Below, piece after piece: positions 1 to 6,946 of a DNA stretch of 8,990 nt. Source of the DNA: Prolixibacteraceae bacterium (GTDB taxonomy: Bacteria; Bacteroidota; Bacteroidia; Bacteroidales; Prolixibacteraceae); assembly GCA_003537645.1 (NCBI GenBank), contig DPRM01000148.1:20934-29923 (forward strand), in the 5' to 3' direction. The notes beneath the pieces were generated by a model. It was not told the DNA's origin. It ran no database searches and saw only the letters and a list, made by a program, of their open reading frames with translations. Each line of letters starts with the position of its first letter. Within the stretch, counting starts at the first letter, position 1. A program made the translations under genes and the position numbers.

Positions 1-179
1 AATTGTTTGGCGTGCGAACGCTCATTTTCAGCGGTTTCCATAAAAAGAGCTGCAATTTGCTCCAGTCCTTCGGCTTTGGCCTGTTTTGCAAAAAACTCGT
101 AGCGGTTGCGGGCCTGCGATTCGCCTGCAAAAGCTTTCAACAGATTTTGTTCTGTTCTTGATCCTGCTAATGATTCCAT
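1..179 (-). CDS. Rubrerythrin, N-terminal part (cut by window edge)
   Basis: Reading the complement from the ATG at 179-177 gives 59 codons beginning MESLAGSRTEQNLLKAFAGE, continuing SQARNRYEFF and ending in AENERSHAKQ at the window edge. This matches the first ferritin-like helices of rubrerythrin. Glu20 in the GESQARNRY motif and the ExxH pair Glu53/His56 are where diiron ligands sit in this family. Rubrerythrins are cytosolic non-haem iron proteins that reduce hydrogen peroxide in anaerobes and microaerophiles. The C-terminal rubredoxin-like domain, normally present in a protein of about 190 residues, would lie outside the window, so it cannot be confirmed. No Shine-Dalgarno is visible before the start. 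The gene is divergent from sufE. Confidence 0.88.
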   Translation of the reverse strand, partial: MESLAGSRTEQNLLKAFAGESQARNRYEFFAKQAKAEGLEQIAALFMETAENERSHAKQ

Positions 180-488
180 GTGTAAATGATTTTATAAACG
201 TTCGGTTGTTTAAACTTTATTAATCTCTAAAAATACAATTTTGCCACAAGCGTTTTATAGACAAATACAATTTATAACCATTCAAAATTAGGACTGAGCA
301 AGCCTGAAAAATAAATCATCAGGATAATTGTAAACCAAAATAATTGACCATTATAAACCAATTTGACATTTTGCATTAGTCAGTGGTGATCATTTATTGT
401 CGTTGGGCGATAGAACGGATAATCATTTACCCTAATGCCGTTTATAAAAAATTTAGCAATTTGTTTACCTGATCAAGACTGAATTTTG
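180..488. other. AT-rich divergent intergenic region
   Basis: This stretch separates the divergent rubrerythrin and sufE genes. It is AT-rich and no open frame in it looks like a gene. Short similar strings (variants of ATAAACCA near 271-280, 332-339 and 351-361) recur but form no clear array. A convincing rubrerythrin promoter was not found; the best minus-strand matches to TAnnTTTG lie near 230-265 but lack a properly spaced TTG. Confidence 0.5.
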
Positions 489-518
489 TTGACGGATATA
501 AAAAAATAACGACATTTG
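489..518 (+). promoter_or_regulatory. Bacteroidota-type promoter for sufE
   Basis: TTG at 489-491 is followed by exactly 19 nt and then GACATTTG at 511-518, a 7 of 8 match to TAnnTTTG. This is the -33/-7 arrangement used by the primary sigma factor of Bacteroidota. Transcription would begin near 523-526, leaving a very short leader before the ATG at 539. Confidence 0.6.
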
Positions 519-538
519 CATCCTTTAAGCTTTAGTTG

Positions 539-973
539 ATGACAATAAACGAAATACAGCAGGAGATAATTGAAGAGTTTTCGGCTTTCGAAGACTGGAT
601 GGATAAATACAGTTACCTGATAGAACTGGGAAACGAGCTGAGAGATCTGGATCCGAAAGATAAAATAGATCAGTACATCATTAAAGGATGTCAGTCGCGC
701 GTGTGGTTGGTTTCTGAATTTGTGGATGGAAAAATCATTTTTCGGGGAGAAAGCGATGCCGTTATCGTGAAAGGATTGGTTGCTTTACTGTTGCGCGTAG
801 TGTCGAACCAGACTCCAAAGGAAATCATTAACAACGAACTATACTTCGTTGACGAAATTGGCCTAAAACAACACCTTTCGCCTACTCGGTCGAATGGTTT
901 GCTGGCCATGATCAAACAAATTAAACTCTATGCTGTTGCTTATAACAGAATTTCAGAAAAGGAGAACGAATAA
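539..973 (+). CDS. sufE: SufE cysteine desulfuration protein
   Basis: A 144-residue protein of the usual SufE length. SufE takes persulfide sulfur from the cysteine desulfurase SufS and passes it to the SufBCD scaffold for Fe-S cluster assembly in the cytosol. The sulfur-accepting cysteine is Cys51 in IIKGCQSRVW, the hallmark SufE motif. The family C-terminal motif is also present (HLSPTRSNGLLAM at 112-124). An in-frame TTG sits immediately before the ATG at 539; the ATG is chosen as start because MTINEIQQ matches the family N-terminus and TTG starts are rare. The stop codon overlaps the next start (TAATG at 971-975), so the two genes are probably translationally coupled. sufS and sufBCD are not in the window. 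Identification is secure. Confidence 0.93.
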   Translation: MTINEIQQEIIEEFSAFEDWMDKYSYLIELGNELRDLDPKDKIDQYIIKGCQSRVWLVSEFVDGKIIFRGESDAVIVKGLVALLLRVVSNQTPKEIINNELYFVDEIGLKQHLSPTRSNGLLAMIKQIKLYAVAYNRISEKENE

Positions 974-1278
974 TGGATGCAAGGATAGACTTGATAATTG
1001 AAAGGCTGAAAGACGTTTTTGATCCCGAAATACCGGTTAATATCTACGATTTGGGGCTCATCTACAATGTTGACATTGATGATTCGAACAAAGCCAGCAT
1101 CATTATGACACTGACTGCTCCCGGCTGTCCGGTAGCCGATATTCTGGTGGAAGATGTCCGGCAGGCGGCCTTGGCTGTTGATACGATTTCTGAAGCTGAT
1201 GTTGAACTCACTTTCGATCCTCCCTGGGATAAATCGATGATGAGCGAGGAAGCCCGGCTGGAACTTGGATTTTTCTAG
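973..1278 (+). CDS. DUF59/MIP18-family Fe-S assembly protein (SUF-associated, PaaD/SufT-like)
   Basis: A 101-residue protein consisting of one DUF59 (MIP18/FeS_assembly_P) domain. The signature DPEIPVNIYDLGLIY lies at 18-32 and TLTAPGCPVAD at 46-56, with the conserved reactive cysteine at Cys52. The tail WDKSMMSEEARLELG is typical of the SUF-associated bacterial subgroup. Family members (SufT, YitW, the C-terminal part of PaaD, eukaryotic CIA2) help mature Fe-S proteins, probably as carriers or adaptors rather than enzymes. The start overlaps the sufE stop by one base, which supports a joint role. The gene ends tail-to-tail with the kinase gene, sharing the CTAG at 1275-1278. The family is certain; its exact client proteins are unknown. 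Confidence 0.9.
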   Translation: MDARIDLIIERLKDVFDPEIPVNIYDLGLIYNVDIDDSNKASIIMTLTAPGCPVADILVEDVRQAALAVDTISEADVELTFDPPWDKSMMSEEARLELGFF

Positions 1279-2351
1279 TCTGGAATCTCTTTCAGTGTGC
1301 AGCCCTGAAGTGTGAAAAAGAAAGTTGAGCCTTTGCCGGGTTCAGATTCAACCCAAATCTTTCCACCCAAAAGTTCGACGAGTTTCTTCGTAATAGCCAG
1401 TCCGAGTCCGGCGCCCCGGTAGCTACGTGTTGAGATTTCGCTTAATTTCATGAAACGGCGAAAAACCTCTTCATGCTGTTCCCTTTTAATACCAATACCG
1501 GTATCCTTCACATAAACAACTATTTCGCGGGTTCTCGTAATTTGATAACCCATTTCGATGGTGCCCGAATCGGTAAACTTGAAAGCGTTCGACAACAAAT
1601 TGATCAATATTTGTTTCACCCGAACCCGATCCGAAAAAATATAAAGCGCTTTACCTTCAATGCTTTTGCCAATTAAAAGTTCTGCCCGCGAATTGATGTT
1701 GCCGTGACTAAACACCTGAAACAGTTCAGAATAAAGGACATCGAGACTAAACTCCTGCTTCTTTAGTGTAATTTGTTGTGTTTCAATCTTCGAAAGATCA
1801 AGAATTTCGTCAATCAAAACCAGAAGAGATTCAGTGTTCGATTCGATCAAATCAATAAATGTTTTTTTCTCCATGTCGCCTATTTCCGGGTCGCCCAACA
1901 AAGATGAAAAACCAACAATTGAATTCAATGGAGTGCGAATTTCATTCGAAACATTCATTAAAAATACCGACTTAAGCTTGTCCGATTCTTCTGCCCTTTT
2001 TCTTGCTTCCATCAAACTTAAATTTGTCTCTTTTAGCCGGTAATTGGCACTTTCCAGATTCGAAACAACATTGTTAAGCTGCTTAGCAGAGGCATCAGAC
2101 TTTGTTTTCTGATCGAGTATCCGTTCAGTCTGAGCGCTGCTCTTCTTTTCTGCCTTCCATGATTTTCTTAATAAAAAAACCAGATAAAGAACTATGAAAA
2201 CGAGTACAACAGCAAGTATTATTAAAGCAATGAGGTAATTTTTAGTCAAAACATTTGCCTGAATAGTCATCAAAAAAAAATCTGGATGAACTGCAAATGA
2301 GACAATTGCCCAAATGCTGACCATCCAGATATATTTTAGAATGATACCCAT
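1275..2351 (-). CDS. Membrane histidine kinase-like protein with Asn in place of the phosphoacceptor His
   Basis: The protein has 358 residues from the ATG at 2351-2349 (an in-frame TTG lies directly upstream). Segments at about 4-22 and 39-61 are hydrophobic, so there are two membrane helices with only a short loop and no sensor domain outside. A polar, probably coiled-coil linker (63-128) leads to a HisKA dimerisation domain and a HATPase_c domain. The ATP-binding boxes look intact: N box with Asn251 and Asn255, G1 DTGIGI at 283-288, F box FRRF at 297-300, G2 GAGLGL at 313-318. In the H box the usual SHEIRTPLN reads SNEIRTPLN, with Asn136 encoded by AAT (complement of 1944-1946). His autophosphorylation at the normal site should therefore be impossible. 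It could be a degenerate partner of another kinase, or a regulator acting by binding. No response regulator is adjacent. It follows aspS by 13 nt, so the two are probably cotranscribed. Confidence 0.85.
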   Translation of the reverse strand: MGIILKYIWMVSIWAIVSFAVHPDFFLMTIQANVLTKNYLIALIILAVVLVFIVLYLVFLLRKSWKAEKKSSAQTERILDQKTKSDASAKQLNNVVSNLESANYRLKETNLSLMEARKRAEESDKLKSVFLMNVSNEIRTPLNSIVGFSSLLGDPEIGDMEKKTFIDLIESNTESLLVLIDEILDLSKIETQQITLKKQEFSLDVLYSELFQVFSHGNINSRAELLIGKSIEGKALYIFSDRVRVKQILINLLSNAFKFTDSGTIEMGYQITRTREIVVYVKDTGIGIKREQHEEVFRRFMKLSEISTRSYRGAGLGLAITKKLVELLGGKIWVESEPGKGSTFFFTLQGCTLKEIPD

Positions 2352-2364
2352 CAAAAAGTTGGTA

Positions 2365-4122
2365 TTACTTTTTTTCTTTCAAATTCACCAGCAAATTTAA
2401 TTCGTCTAACTGTTCCGGAGAAATGGTTGACGGACTATCCATCATTACATCGCGACCTGAATTGTTTTTAGGGAATGCGATGGTGTCGCGAATACTTTCC
2501 AAACCGGCAAACATGGAGGTCAGTCGGTCGAAACCAAAGGCGATACCAGCGTGAGGTGGAGCTCCGAATTTGAAGGCATTCATCAGGAAGCCAAACTGGT
2601 ATTCGGCCTGCTCCGGCGTAAACCCAAGCAAACCAAACATTCGGGCCTGAAGGGCTTTATCGAAAATACGAACCGAACCACCTCCAATTTCAACCCCGTT
2701 GATGACCAAATCGTACGCATTGGCACGAACGGCTCCCGGATTGGTATCGAGTAATGGGATATCTTCGGGTTTTGGTGCTGTAAACGGATGGTGCATCGCG
2801 TAGAAACGAGCGGTATCTTCGTCCCATTCCAACAATGGGAAATCGACAACCCACAAGGGCTGGAACACATTTTTATCGCGTAATCCCAATTGGTTGGCCA
2901 TTTCCAAACGCAGATCGCCAATGGCTTTCAGCATTTTTTCTTTCACTCCGGAAAGGATTAACAGCAAATCGCCAGGTTTTGCGCCAAAAACTTCCACCCA
3001 TTTCTGAAGGTCTTCCGCAGTATAGAATTTATCGACCGAAGATTTGATCGTGCCGTCGGTATTCACTTTCACGTAAACCAAACCTTTGGCACCAATTTGC
3101 GGACGTTTCACCCATTCGGTCAGTGCATCGGTTTGTTTGCGGGTATATTCGGAGCAACCTTCGGCACAGATTCCGCCGATGAATTCGGCATCATCGAATA
3201 CAGAGAATCCTTTGCCTTTTACCAAGTCGGTCAGGTCTTTGATTTTCATCCCGAAACGAATGTCCGGCTTGTCCGAACCGTAGCTTTCCATTGCTTCAGA
3301 ATAAGGCATCCGCGGGAATTCCGTAATATCGATGCCTTTAATTTGCTTGAACAGATATTTGGTCAGGCCTTCGAACATATTTAGTACGTCTTCCTGTTCG
3401 ACGAACGACATTTCGCAGTCGATCTGGGTAAATTCGGGCTGACGGTCGGCACGTAAATCCTCGTCGCGGAAACATTTCACGATCTGGTAATAGCGGTCGA
3501 AACCTGCTACCATCAACAATTGTTTCAGCTGTTGCGGCGATTGTGGCAACGCGTAAAACTCGCCCGGATTCATGCGCGAAGGAACCACAAAATCGCGGGC
3601 GCCTTCAGGAGTCGATTTGATCAGAACCGGCGTTTCAGTTTCGATGAAATTCTGGCTATCGAGATAGGTTCGGGTGGCAAATGCCATTTTCGAACGCAGA
3701 ATCAGCGTATCGCGCACAGGTGCACGACGCAAATCGAGGTAACGGTATTTCATGCGGATTTCGTCGCCGCCATCGCTTTCGTCTTCGATTGTAAATGGCG
3801 GAGTATCCGAGCTATTCAGGATGTTTAATGCTGTTACAGCCAGTTCCACTTCACCGGTTGCAATATTTTTGTTTTTGCTGCTGCGTTCGCGAACAGTTCC
3901 GGTGGCCTGAACCACATACTCGCGGCCAAGCTGGTTACCGATTGCGGCAACCGAGTCTTCTGTCTTTTCATCGAAAACCAATTGAGTAATGCCGTAGCGG
4001 TCGCGCAAATCGATAAAAGTCATTCCGCCCAGGTTACGAACGCGCTGAACCCAGCCTGCAAGGGTTACTTCCGAACCCTGGTGATTGATGCGAATTTCGC
4101 CGCATGTATGTGTTCTGTACAT
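2365..4122 (-). CDS. aspS: Aspartate--tRNA ligase
   Basis: A 585-residue class II aminoacyl-tRNA synthetase of bacterial type and normal length. It charges tRNA-Asp with aspartate in the cytosol. The order is: N-terminal OB-fold anticodon-binding domain (about 1-105; LAGWVQRVRNLGGMTFIDLR), catalytic core with motif 2 around FRDEDLRADRQPEFTQID, the bacterial GAD insertion in the middle (DAEFIGGICAEGC region), and motif 3 GIAFGFDRLTSMFAG near the C-terminus. Leu31, and a Lys in the ERSSKNKN segment, resemble positions reported to mark discriminating AspRS, so this enzyme probably charges tRNA-Asp only; that is inference. The start is ATG at 4122-4120, giving MYRTHTCGEI, the usual family N-terminus. 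It is the first gene of a likely two-gene unit with the kinase-like gene. Confidence 0.97.
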   Translation of the reverse strand: MYRTHTCGEIRINHQGSEVTLAGWVQRVRNLGGMTFIDLRDRYGITQLVFDEKTEDSVAAIGNQLGREYVVQATGTVRERSSKNKNIATGEVELAVTALNILNSSDTPPFTIEDESDGGDEIRMKYRYLDLRRAPVRDTLILRSKMAFATRTYLDSQNFIETETPVLIKSTPEGARDFVVPSRMNPGEFYALPQSPQQLKQLLMVAGFDRYYQIVKCFRDEDLRADRQPEFTQIDCEMSFVEQEDVLNMFEGLTKYLFKQIKGIDITEFPRMPYSEAMESYGSDKPDIRFGMKIKDLTDLVKGKGFSVFDDAEFIGGICAEGCSEYTRKQTDALTEWVKRPQIGAKGLVYVKVNTDGTIKSSVDKFYTAEDLQKWVEVFGAKPGDLLLILSGVKEKMLKAIGDLRLEMANQLGLRDKNVFQPLWVVDFPLLEWDEDTARFYAMHHPFTAPKPEDIPLLDTNPGAVRANAYDLVINGVEIGGGSVRIFDKALQARMFGLLGFTPEQAEYQFGFLMNAFKFGAPPHAGIAFGFDRLTSMFAGLESIRDTIAFPKNNSGRDVMMDSPSTISPEQLDELNLLVNLKEKK

Positions 4123-4145
4123 ATTTGTATCTGTTTTATTTGTTG

Positions 4146-4153
4146 CAAAAATA
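4146..4153 (-). promoter_or_regulatory. Putative -7 element upstream of aspS
   Basis: The complement reads TATTTTTG, a full match to TAnnTTTG, 23 nt before the aspS start. This is a sensible place for the -7 box and implies a leader of about 18 nt. No TTG is found at the expected -33 distance, so only half the promoter is supported. Confidence 0.45.
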
Positions 4154-4267
4154 AGCAGATTTTGGAATAATAAGCGGAGGGAAGTCAGATTAGGAAGGAA
4201 AGTTTAGAGAATTGTCAACGCATCACCAAAATACTCGTATAGCCTTTAAACCTTAAATCATTTAATC

Positions 4268-4696
4268 ATGAAGACTTTTACCTTGATTTGCATGGTTATG
4301 TTGTCATTATCGGTCAATTGTTCAGAAGATAATGGCCAGGGCGAAGGGATAAACATTACCGGAACCTGGGGAATTATTGATCTTACCTATGTTACTCCTG
4401 ACGGAACCCAAAAGGTTATGGAAGCTGAAATTAAAAACGGAAGTGCTGTTAGCGATTATTATTTTATGAACGACAGTAAATTCAAGCAAACCAGCAACAT
4501 GTCGGGCTCCGGAATACTTGAAACCTATGAAGGAACCTGGAAAATTACCGGCAATAAGCTAATCATAACACTTTTATACAATGGCCAGAACATTGATGTT
4601 GACTACACCGTTGAACTGAAAGATGAAAAACTCATACTAACCCGTACCAGCCCCGATGGCAAAATGAGTATTGTAAACACCTTCAGGAAAAAATAA
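4268..4696 (+). CDS. Lipocalin-like lipoprotein, probably surface exposed
   Basis: A 142-residue protein with a type II signal peptide: Lys2, a hydrophobic stretch from about 4 to 16, and lipid-anchored Cys18 in LSVNC. Asn at -1 is looser than the classic lipobox. Residues after the Cys are Ser-Glu-Asp, resembling the acidic lipoprotein export signal that sends Bacteroidota lipoproteins to the cell surface. The mature part is rich in beta strands and has the repeating pattern GTW...GTWKITGNKLIIT...EKLILTRTSPDG seen in small lipocalin-like domains of Bacteroidota (lipocalin_4-like). The ligand is unknown. It is divergent from aspS and stands alone on its strand. The family call is moderate; the lipoprotein call is good. 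Confidence 0.75.
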   Translation: MKTFTLICMVMLSLSVNCSEDNGQGEGINITGTWGIIDLTYVTPDGTQKVMEAEIKNGSAVSDYYFMNDSKFKQTSNMSGSGILETYEGTWKITGNKLIITLLYNGQNIDVDYTVELKDEKLILTRTSPDGKMSIVNTFRKK

Positions 4697-4851
4697 GCAA
4701 AAAAAGTTTCTAATTTTTGTTGGCGTTCACCCACTATTCGTTTAACAAGCATCTTTGTATCATTAATGTTTCACGGATGATTAAAGCCCCAGATTTTCTA
4801 AAATATTTTCAAGTTGTGACAATCATTTCTTTACTTTTTTAGACTTCAGTT

Positions 4852-4879
4852 TTAAACCCTTCGAATTCGAGGGGTTTAA
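4852..4879 (-). terminator. Strong hairpin at the 3' end of the 4876-5361 gene
   Basis: An 8-bp outer arm (TTAAACCC at 4852-4859 with GGGTTTAA at 4872-4879), a T/G pair, and a perfect inner palindrome TCGAATTCGA (4861-4870) make a nearly continuous stem. The upstream arm on the minus strand contains the TAA stop of the lipoprotein gene. No T-tract follows on either strand, so it may be a terminator without a U-run or an mRNA-stabilising hairpin. Confidence 0.45.
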
Positions 4880-5361
4880 TCCGTTGTATGTGTGCCATTT
4901 TCCTGGACTACTTTCCATTCATTATCGAACTTTTTAAAAACGAATGTCCAACACCCGTTGTTAATTAAGGTATCGCCCGCGGTCGTTAAAAATTTGCTTT
5001 TAAACAAGGTAGTACAGGTGGCAGCATCCTTAGAAAGCGGATAAACATGAAGTTCGACAATATGCATTTCAATAAATCTTTGGATTCCGCTAAATGTTGC
5101 CTTCATGGCTGAATGGTACCCGGCATACGATCGGTACATTATATGCCCATCACCGCCCATAACATAGCCTGGCTGATTGGCCCTCAAACCAGTGTGGGTT
5201 TCGTAATTCAGGGTTTCAGCGTTCAGAAAATTCCTTACTACAGTCTCAATTTCATCGGAAACTGACTTTTTTTCTTCTGCTGTAAATTTGGGTTGGCACG
5301 AAACAAAGATCAATACGAACAGGAATAATCCTGTCATCAAACGAAAAAACAGAGTTTTCAT
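4876..5361 (-). CDS. Small NTF2/SnoaL-like lipoprotein
   Basis: A 161-residue protein with a clear lipoprotein signal peptide: Lys2, Arg7, a hydrophobic core at 11-20, and Cys22 in IFVSC. Gln at +2 fits outer-membrane sorting. The mature part begins with a helix (EEKKSVSDEIETVVRNFLNA) and ends with strands including WTFVFKKFDNEWKVVQENG, the layout of a SnoaL/DUF4440-type NTF2 fold. These domains bind small molecules or catalyse varied reactions, and no catalytic residue can be assigned here. The C-terminal KKxDNxWKV pattern is shared with the neighbouring 5736-6206 protein, so the two are probably distant paralogues. A strong hairpin covers the stop codon. The substrate is unknown. Confidence 0.72.
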   Translation of the reverse strand: MKTLFFRLMTGLFLFVLIFVSCQPKFTAEEKKSVSDEIETVVRNFLNAETLNYETHTGLRANQPGYVMGGDGHIMYRSYAGYHSAMKATFSGIQRFIEMHIVELHVYPLSKDAATCTTLFKSKFLTTAGDTLINNGCWTFVFKKFDNEWKVVQENGTHTTD

Positions 5362-5735
5362 TTTTTTGAATTTTTAAATTTTACGATACATTGAAATTCT
5401 ATTCTTAAAGATCAAGCTTGCGTCTATATCATCAGAATTAAATCATAACTGATAAAGTTATATTAGGGTGCTAATGTAGGAGGCTACACGTAAGGGAGGA
5501 TTGCGGGCAATTTCCTGTCAAGCCGAAAAGCTGCATGAGTGGAAAGATATGCTCCGAAAACCACTGTTGCCGCGCTTGTGGAGTAGCCAAGCCGGGAGAT
5601 TGCATCACTGATGCCAAACAAACAACTCCTCGGTCCTGCTGCCGCTTAAACGAGGGGCAGTGGGGGTTACAAATCAGCGTTAGCAACTGCAACAGTATAT
5701 CCTGAAGAGCAGTGGACATTTGGAATGGTAGCATC
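5362..5735. other. Intergenic region with one copy of a dispersed repeat
   Basis: The part at 5362-5470 is AT-rich and holds nothing recognisable. From about 5471 the base composition becomes noticeably more GC-rich than the flanking genes, and the segment includes repeat copy 1 (5613-5670). Open frames on the minus strand here start with TTG inside the neighbouring gene and give no recognisable protein. It is best read as non-coding or as decayed inserted DNA. Confidence 0.45.
5613..5670 (+). repeat. Dispersed repeat, copy 1
   Basis: The stretch begins GCCAAACAAACAAC and continues through TCCTCG, TCC, GCT, CCGCT, AAAC and GGG. By hand alignment about three quarters of its bases match copy 2 at 7079-7135, in the same orientation and with one single-base gap. 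The two copies flank the genes at 5736-6934. It has no coding sense in either copy. Confidence 0.6.
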
Positions 5736-6206
5736 TCATAATTGGTAAGCCTCGGTCCAGCTAAGAACTTTCCATTGATTGTCAACTTTCTTGAGCAGAA
5801 ATTGCAAGCCTACCGGTTCAAAAACAGCAATGCTATCATTCTTCAGTTTGCAATCCCATTTTGATATTGATGTATAAAATACTGTTTGGGCGTCTAATAC
5901 AACATATTTTTCGCTGATTATGGTCGCTTTCTGACTGATAAAGTCGCTCATTAGTTTGGGATATTTTTCAACGGTATGCTCATAATCGTCACAGACACCA
6001 TTAATCAGCGAAACAAAATCAGGAGAATTCATATAGGTTGCCGTCAATTCCGTAGGATCGCAGTTTTCACAAGCTTGAAATATGGCACTTATTAACCCTT
6101 TAGCTTCACCAATGATTTTATTTTTATCTGCATCGGTCAAAGGCTTATTCGCATGATTACATGCAAAGCATAGCAAGACAATCAGAATGGATAATTTTGT
6201 TTTCAT
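5736..6206 (-). CDS. Small NTF2/SnoaL-like lipoprotein
   Basis: A 156-residue protein with a short signal peptide: Lys2, Lys4, hydrophobic SILIVLLCFA at 6-15, and lipid-anchored Cys16. The mature part has an N-terminal helix (DADKNKIIGEAKGLISAIFQ), a Cys-rich turn (CENCDPTEL), and C-terminal strands ending LQFLLKKVDNQWKVLSWTEA. This resembles the DUF4440/SnoaL NTF2-like fold, and the KKxDNxWKV ending is shared with the 4876-5361 protein. Both are on the minus strand but 374 nt apart, with a repeat between them, so they are not a tight operon. The gene has its own good -7 box at 6283-6290. Role and ligand are unknown. Confidence 0.72.
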   Translation of the reverse strand: MKTKLSILIVLLCFACNHANKPLTDADKNKIIGEAKGLISAIFQACENCDPTELTATYMNSPDFVSLINGVCDDYEHTVEKYPKLMSDFISQKATIISEKYVVLDAQTVFYTSISKWDCKLKNDSIAVFEPVGLQFLLKKVDNQWKVLSWTEAYQL

Positions 6207-6282
6207 ACAGTTTTAATTTTTGCCGGGTTACTTTAGTTTTATTTAAGAAGATATCGACCACTCTACTTCGGATTTATTAAAC

Positions 6283-6313
6283 CAAAGATAGAAGCAGCTG
6301 TTACGAACTTTAA
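6283..6313 (-). promoter_or_regulatory. Putative promoter for the 5736-6206 lipoprotein gene
   Basis: On the minus strand TTA (6313-6311) is followed by 20 nt and then TATCTTTG (6290-6283), a perfect TAnnTTTG -7 box with a one-base-off -33 element. Transcription would start near 6276, giving a leader of about 70 nt. Confidence 0.5.
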
Positions 6314-6343
6314 TGTATATCTGAAAGAGCCGATGAGTTGCGA

Positions 6344-6934
6344 CTATCCAGATTTTGTCCACTTAAGCATACAACAGTCATTGCCTTGCATCAGAGTTTT
6401 ATCACGTTCAAGCGTTTTATTATTTGTCTTTGCGATAGCATAATCTCCGTAACAAACTAATGCATACCCAATATCTTCAGCTTTTGCCTCACGAAATACT
6501 TTAGCCCATAAGCAGTTAGTTATTTTATAGATTCGAGTACTGGCGGTATTCTCTAATACTTGTATATCAAGTACATTGCTCCAAAATTCTTTTGGCATGG
6601 TTGAACTTAACCGACTCTCGTAATCAGGTTGAGAACAAACCTTGTCAGTTGCTTTTTTGAGCATCCCGATAAGTTTGTCACGTCCTAATTCATTTGAAAG
6701 TTCAATAAGCTGAGGCAGAATTGCATCACGATACGCAAAAGCAAAAACCTGATCATAAGTCATTCCGGTATTTTTGCTAATTCTATCATGGAAGGAAATT
6801 GTTTGTTGAGATTCATTGGCCAAACCAATGTTAGGGAATATGGCATTACAGCCCAGACAGCATGAAGTTCCGACAATAAAACTCTTTGAAAGAAATTGTC
6901 TTCTTCCTAATTTTTCGATTTGATTTTGTTTCAT
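6344..6934 (-). CDS. Tat-signal protein of the L-2-amino-thiazoline-4-carboxylate hydrolase family
   Basis: A 196-residue protein. The N-terminus holds a twin-arginine signal (LGRRQFLSKSF, Arg11-Arg12), a hydrophobic stretch with CCLGC at 25-29, and export is expected to occur in the folded state. The C-terminal half fits the ATC hydrolase family (L-2-amino-thiazoline-4-carboxylic acid hydrolase): NCLWAKVFREA at 140-150, DIGYALVCYGDYAIAK at 154-169, then ERDKTLMQGNDCC at 176-188. Conserved candidates for activity are Cys141, Cys161, Asp164 and Cys187. The characterised enzyme opens the thiazoline ring on a route to cysteine, but most family members are uncharacterised, so the substrate is not claimed. 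The start ATG is supported by a GGAGGA site (6946-6941) at good spacing, unusual for this phylum. Confidence 0.75.
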   Translation of the reverse strand: MKQNQIEKLGRRQFLSKSFIVGTSCCLGCNAIFPNIGLANESQQTISFHDRISKNTGMTYDQVFAFAYRDAILPQLIELSNELGRDKLIGMLKKATDKVCSQPDYESRLSSTMPKEFWSNVLDIQVLENTASTRIYKITNCLWAKVFREAKAEDIGYALVCYGDYAIAKTNNKTLERDKTLMQGNDCCMLKWTKSG

Positions 6935-6940
6935 TTTTAG

Positions 6941-6946
6941 TCCTCC
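6941..6946 (-). promoter_or_regulatory. Strong Shine-Dalgarno before the Tat-signal gene
   Basis: The complement reads GGAGGA, six bases before the ATG at 6934-6932. The other genes in the window lack such a site, as is usual in Bacteroidota, so this fixes the start and hints at a different origin or translation control for this gene. Confidence 0.6.

Noticed and set aside
2583..2921. Open frames inside aspS on both strands
   Set aside because: They are shadows of a fully conserved synthetase gene.
4697..4730. A/T-rich terminator after the lipocalin-like gene
   Set aside because: Only A-tract against T-tract pairing is possible; the stem would be too weak to claim.
5471..5785. Minus-strand open frame of 104 codons below the 5736-6206 gene
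   Set aside because: It begins with a TTG inside the lipoprotein gene, in another frame, and runs through repeat copy 1. No recognisable protein.
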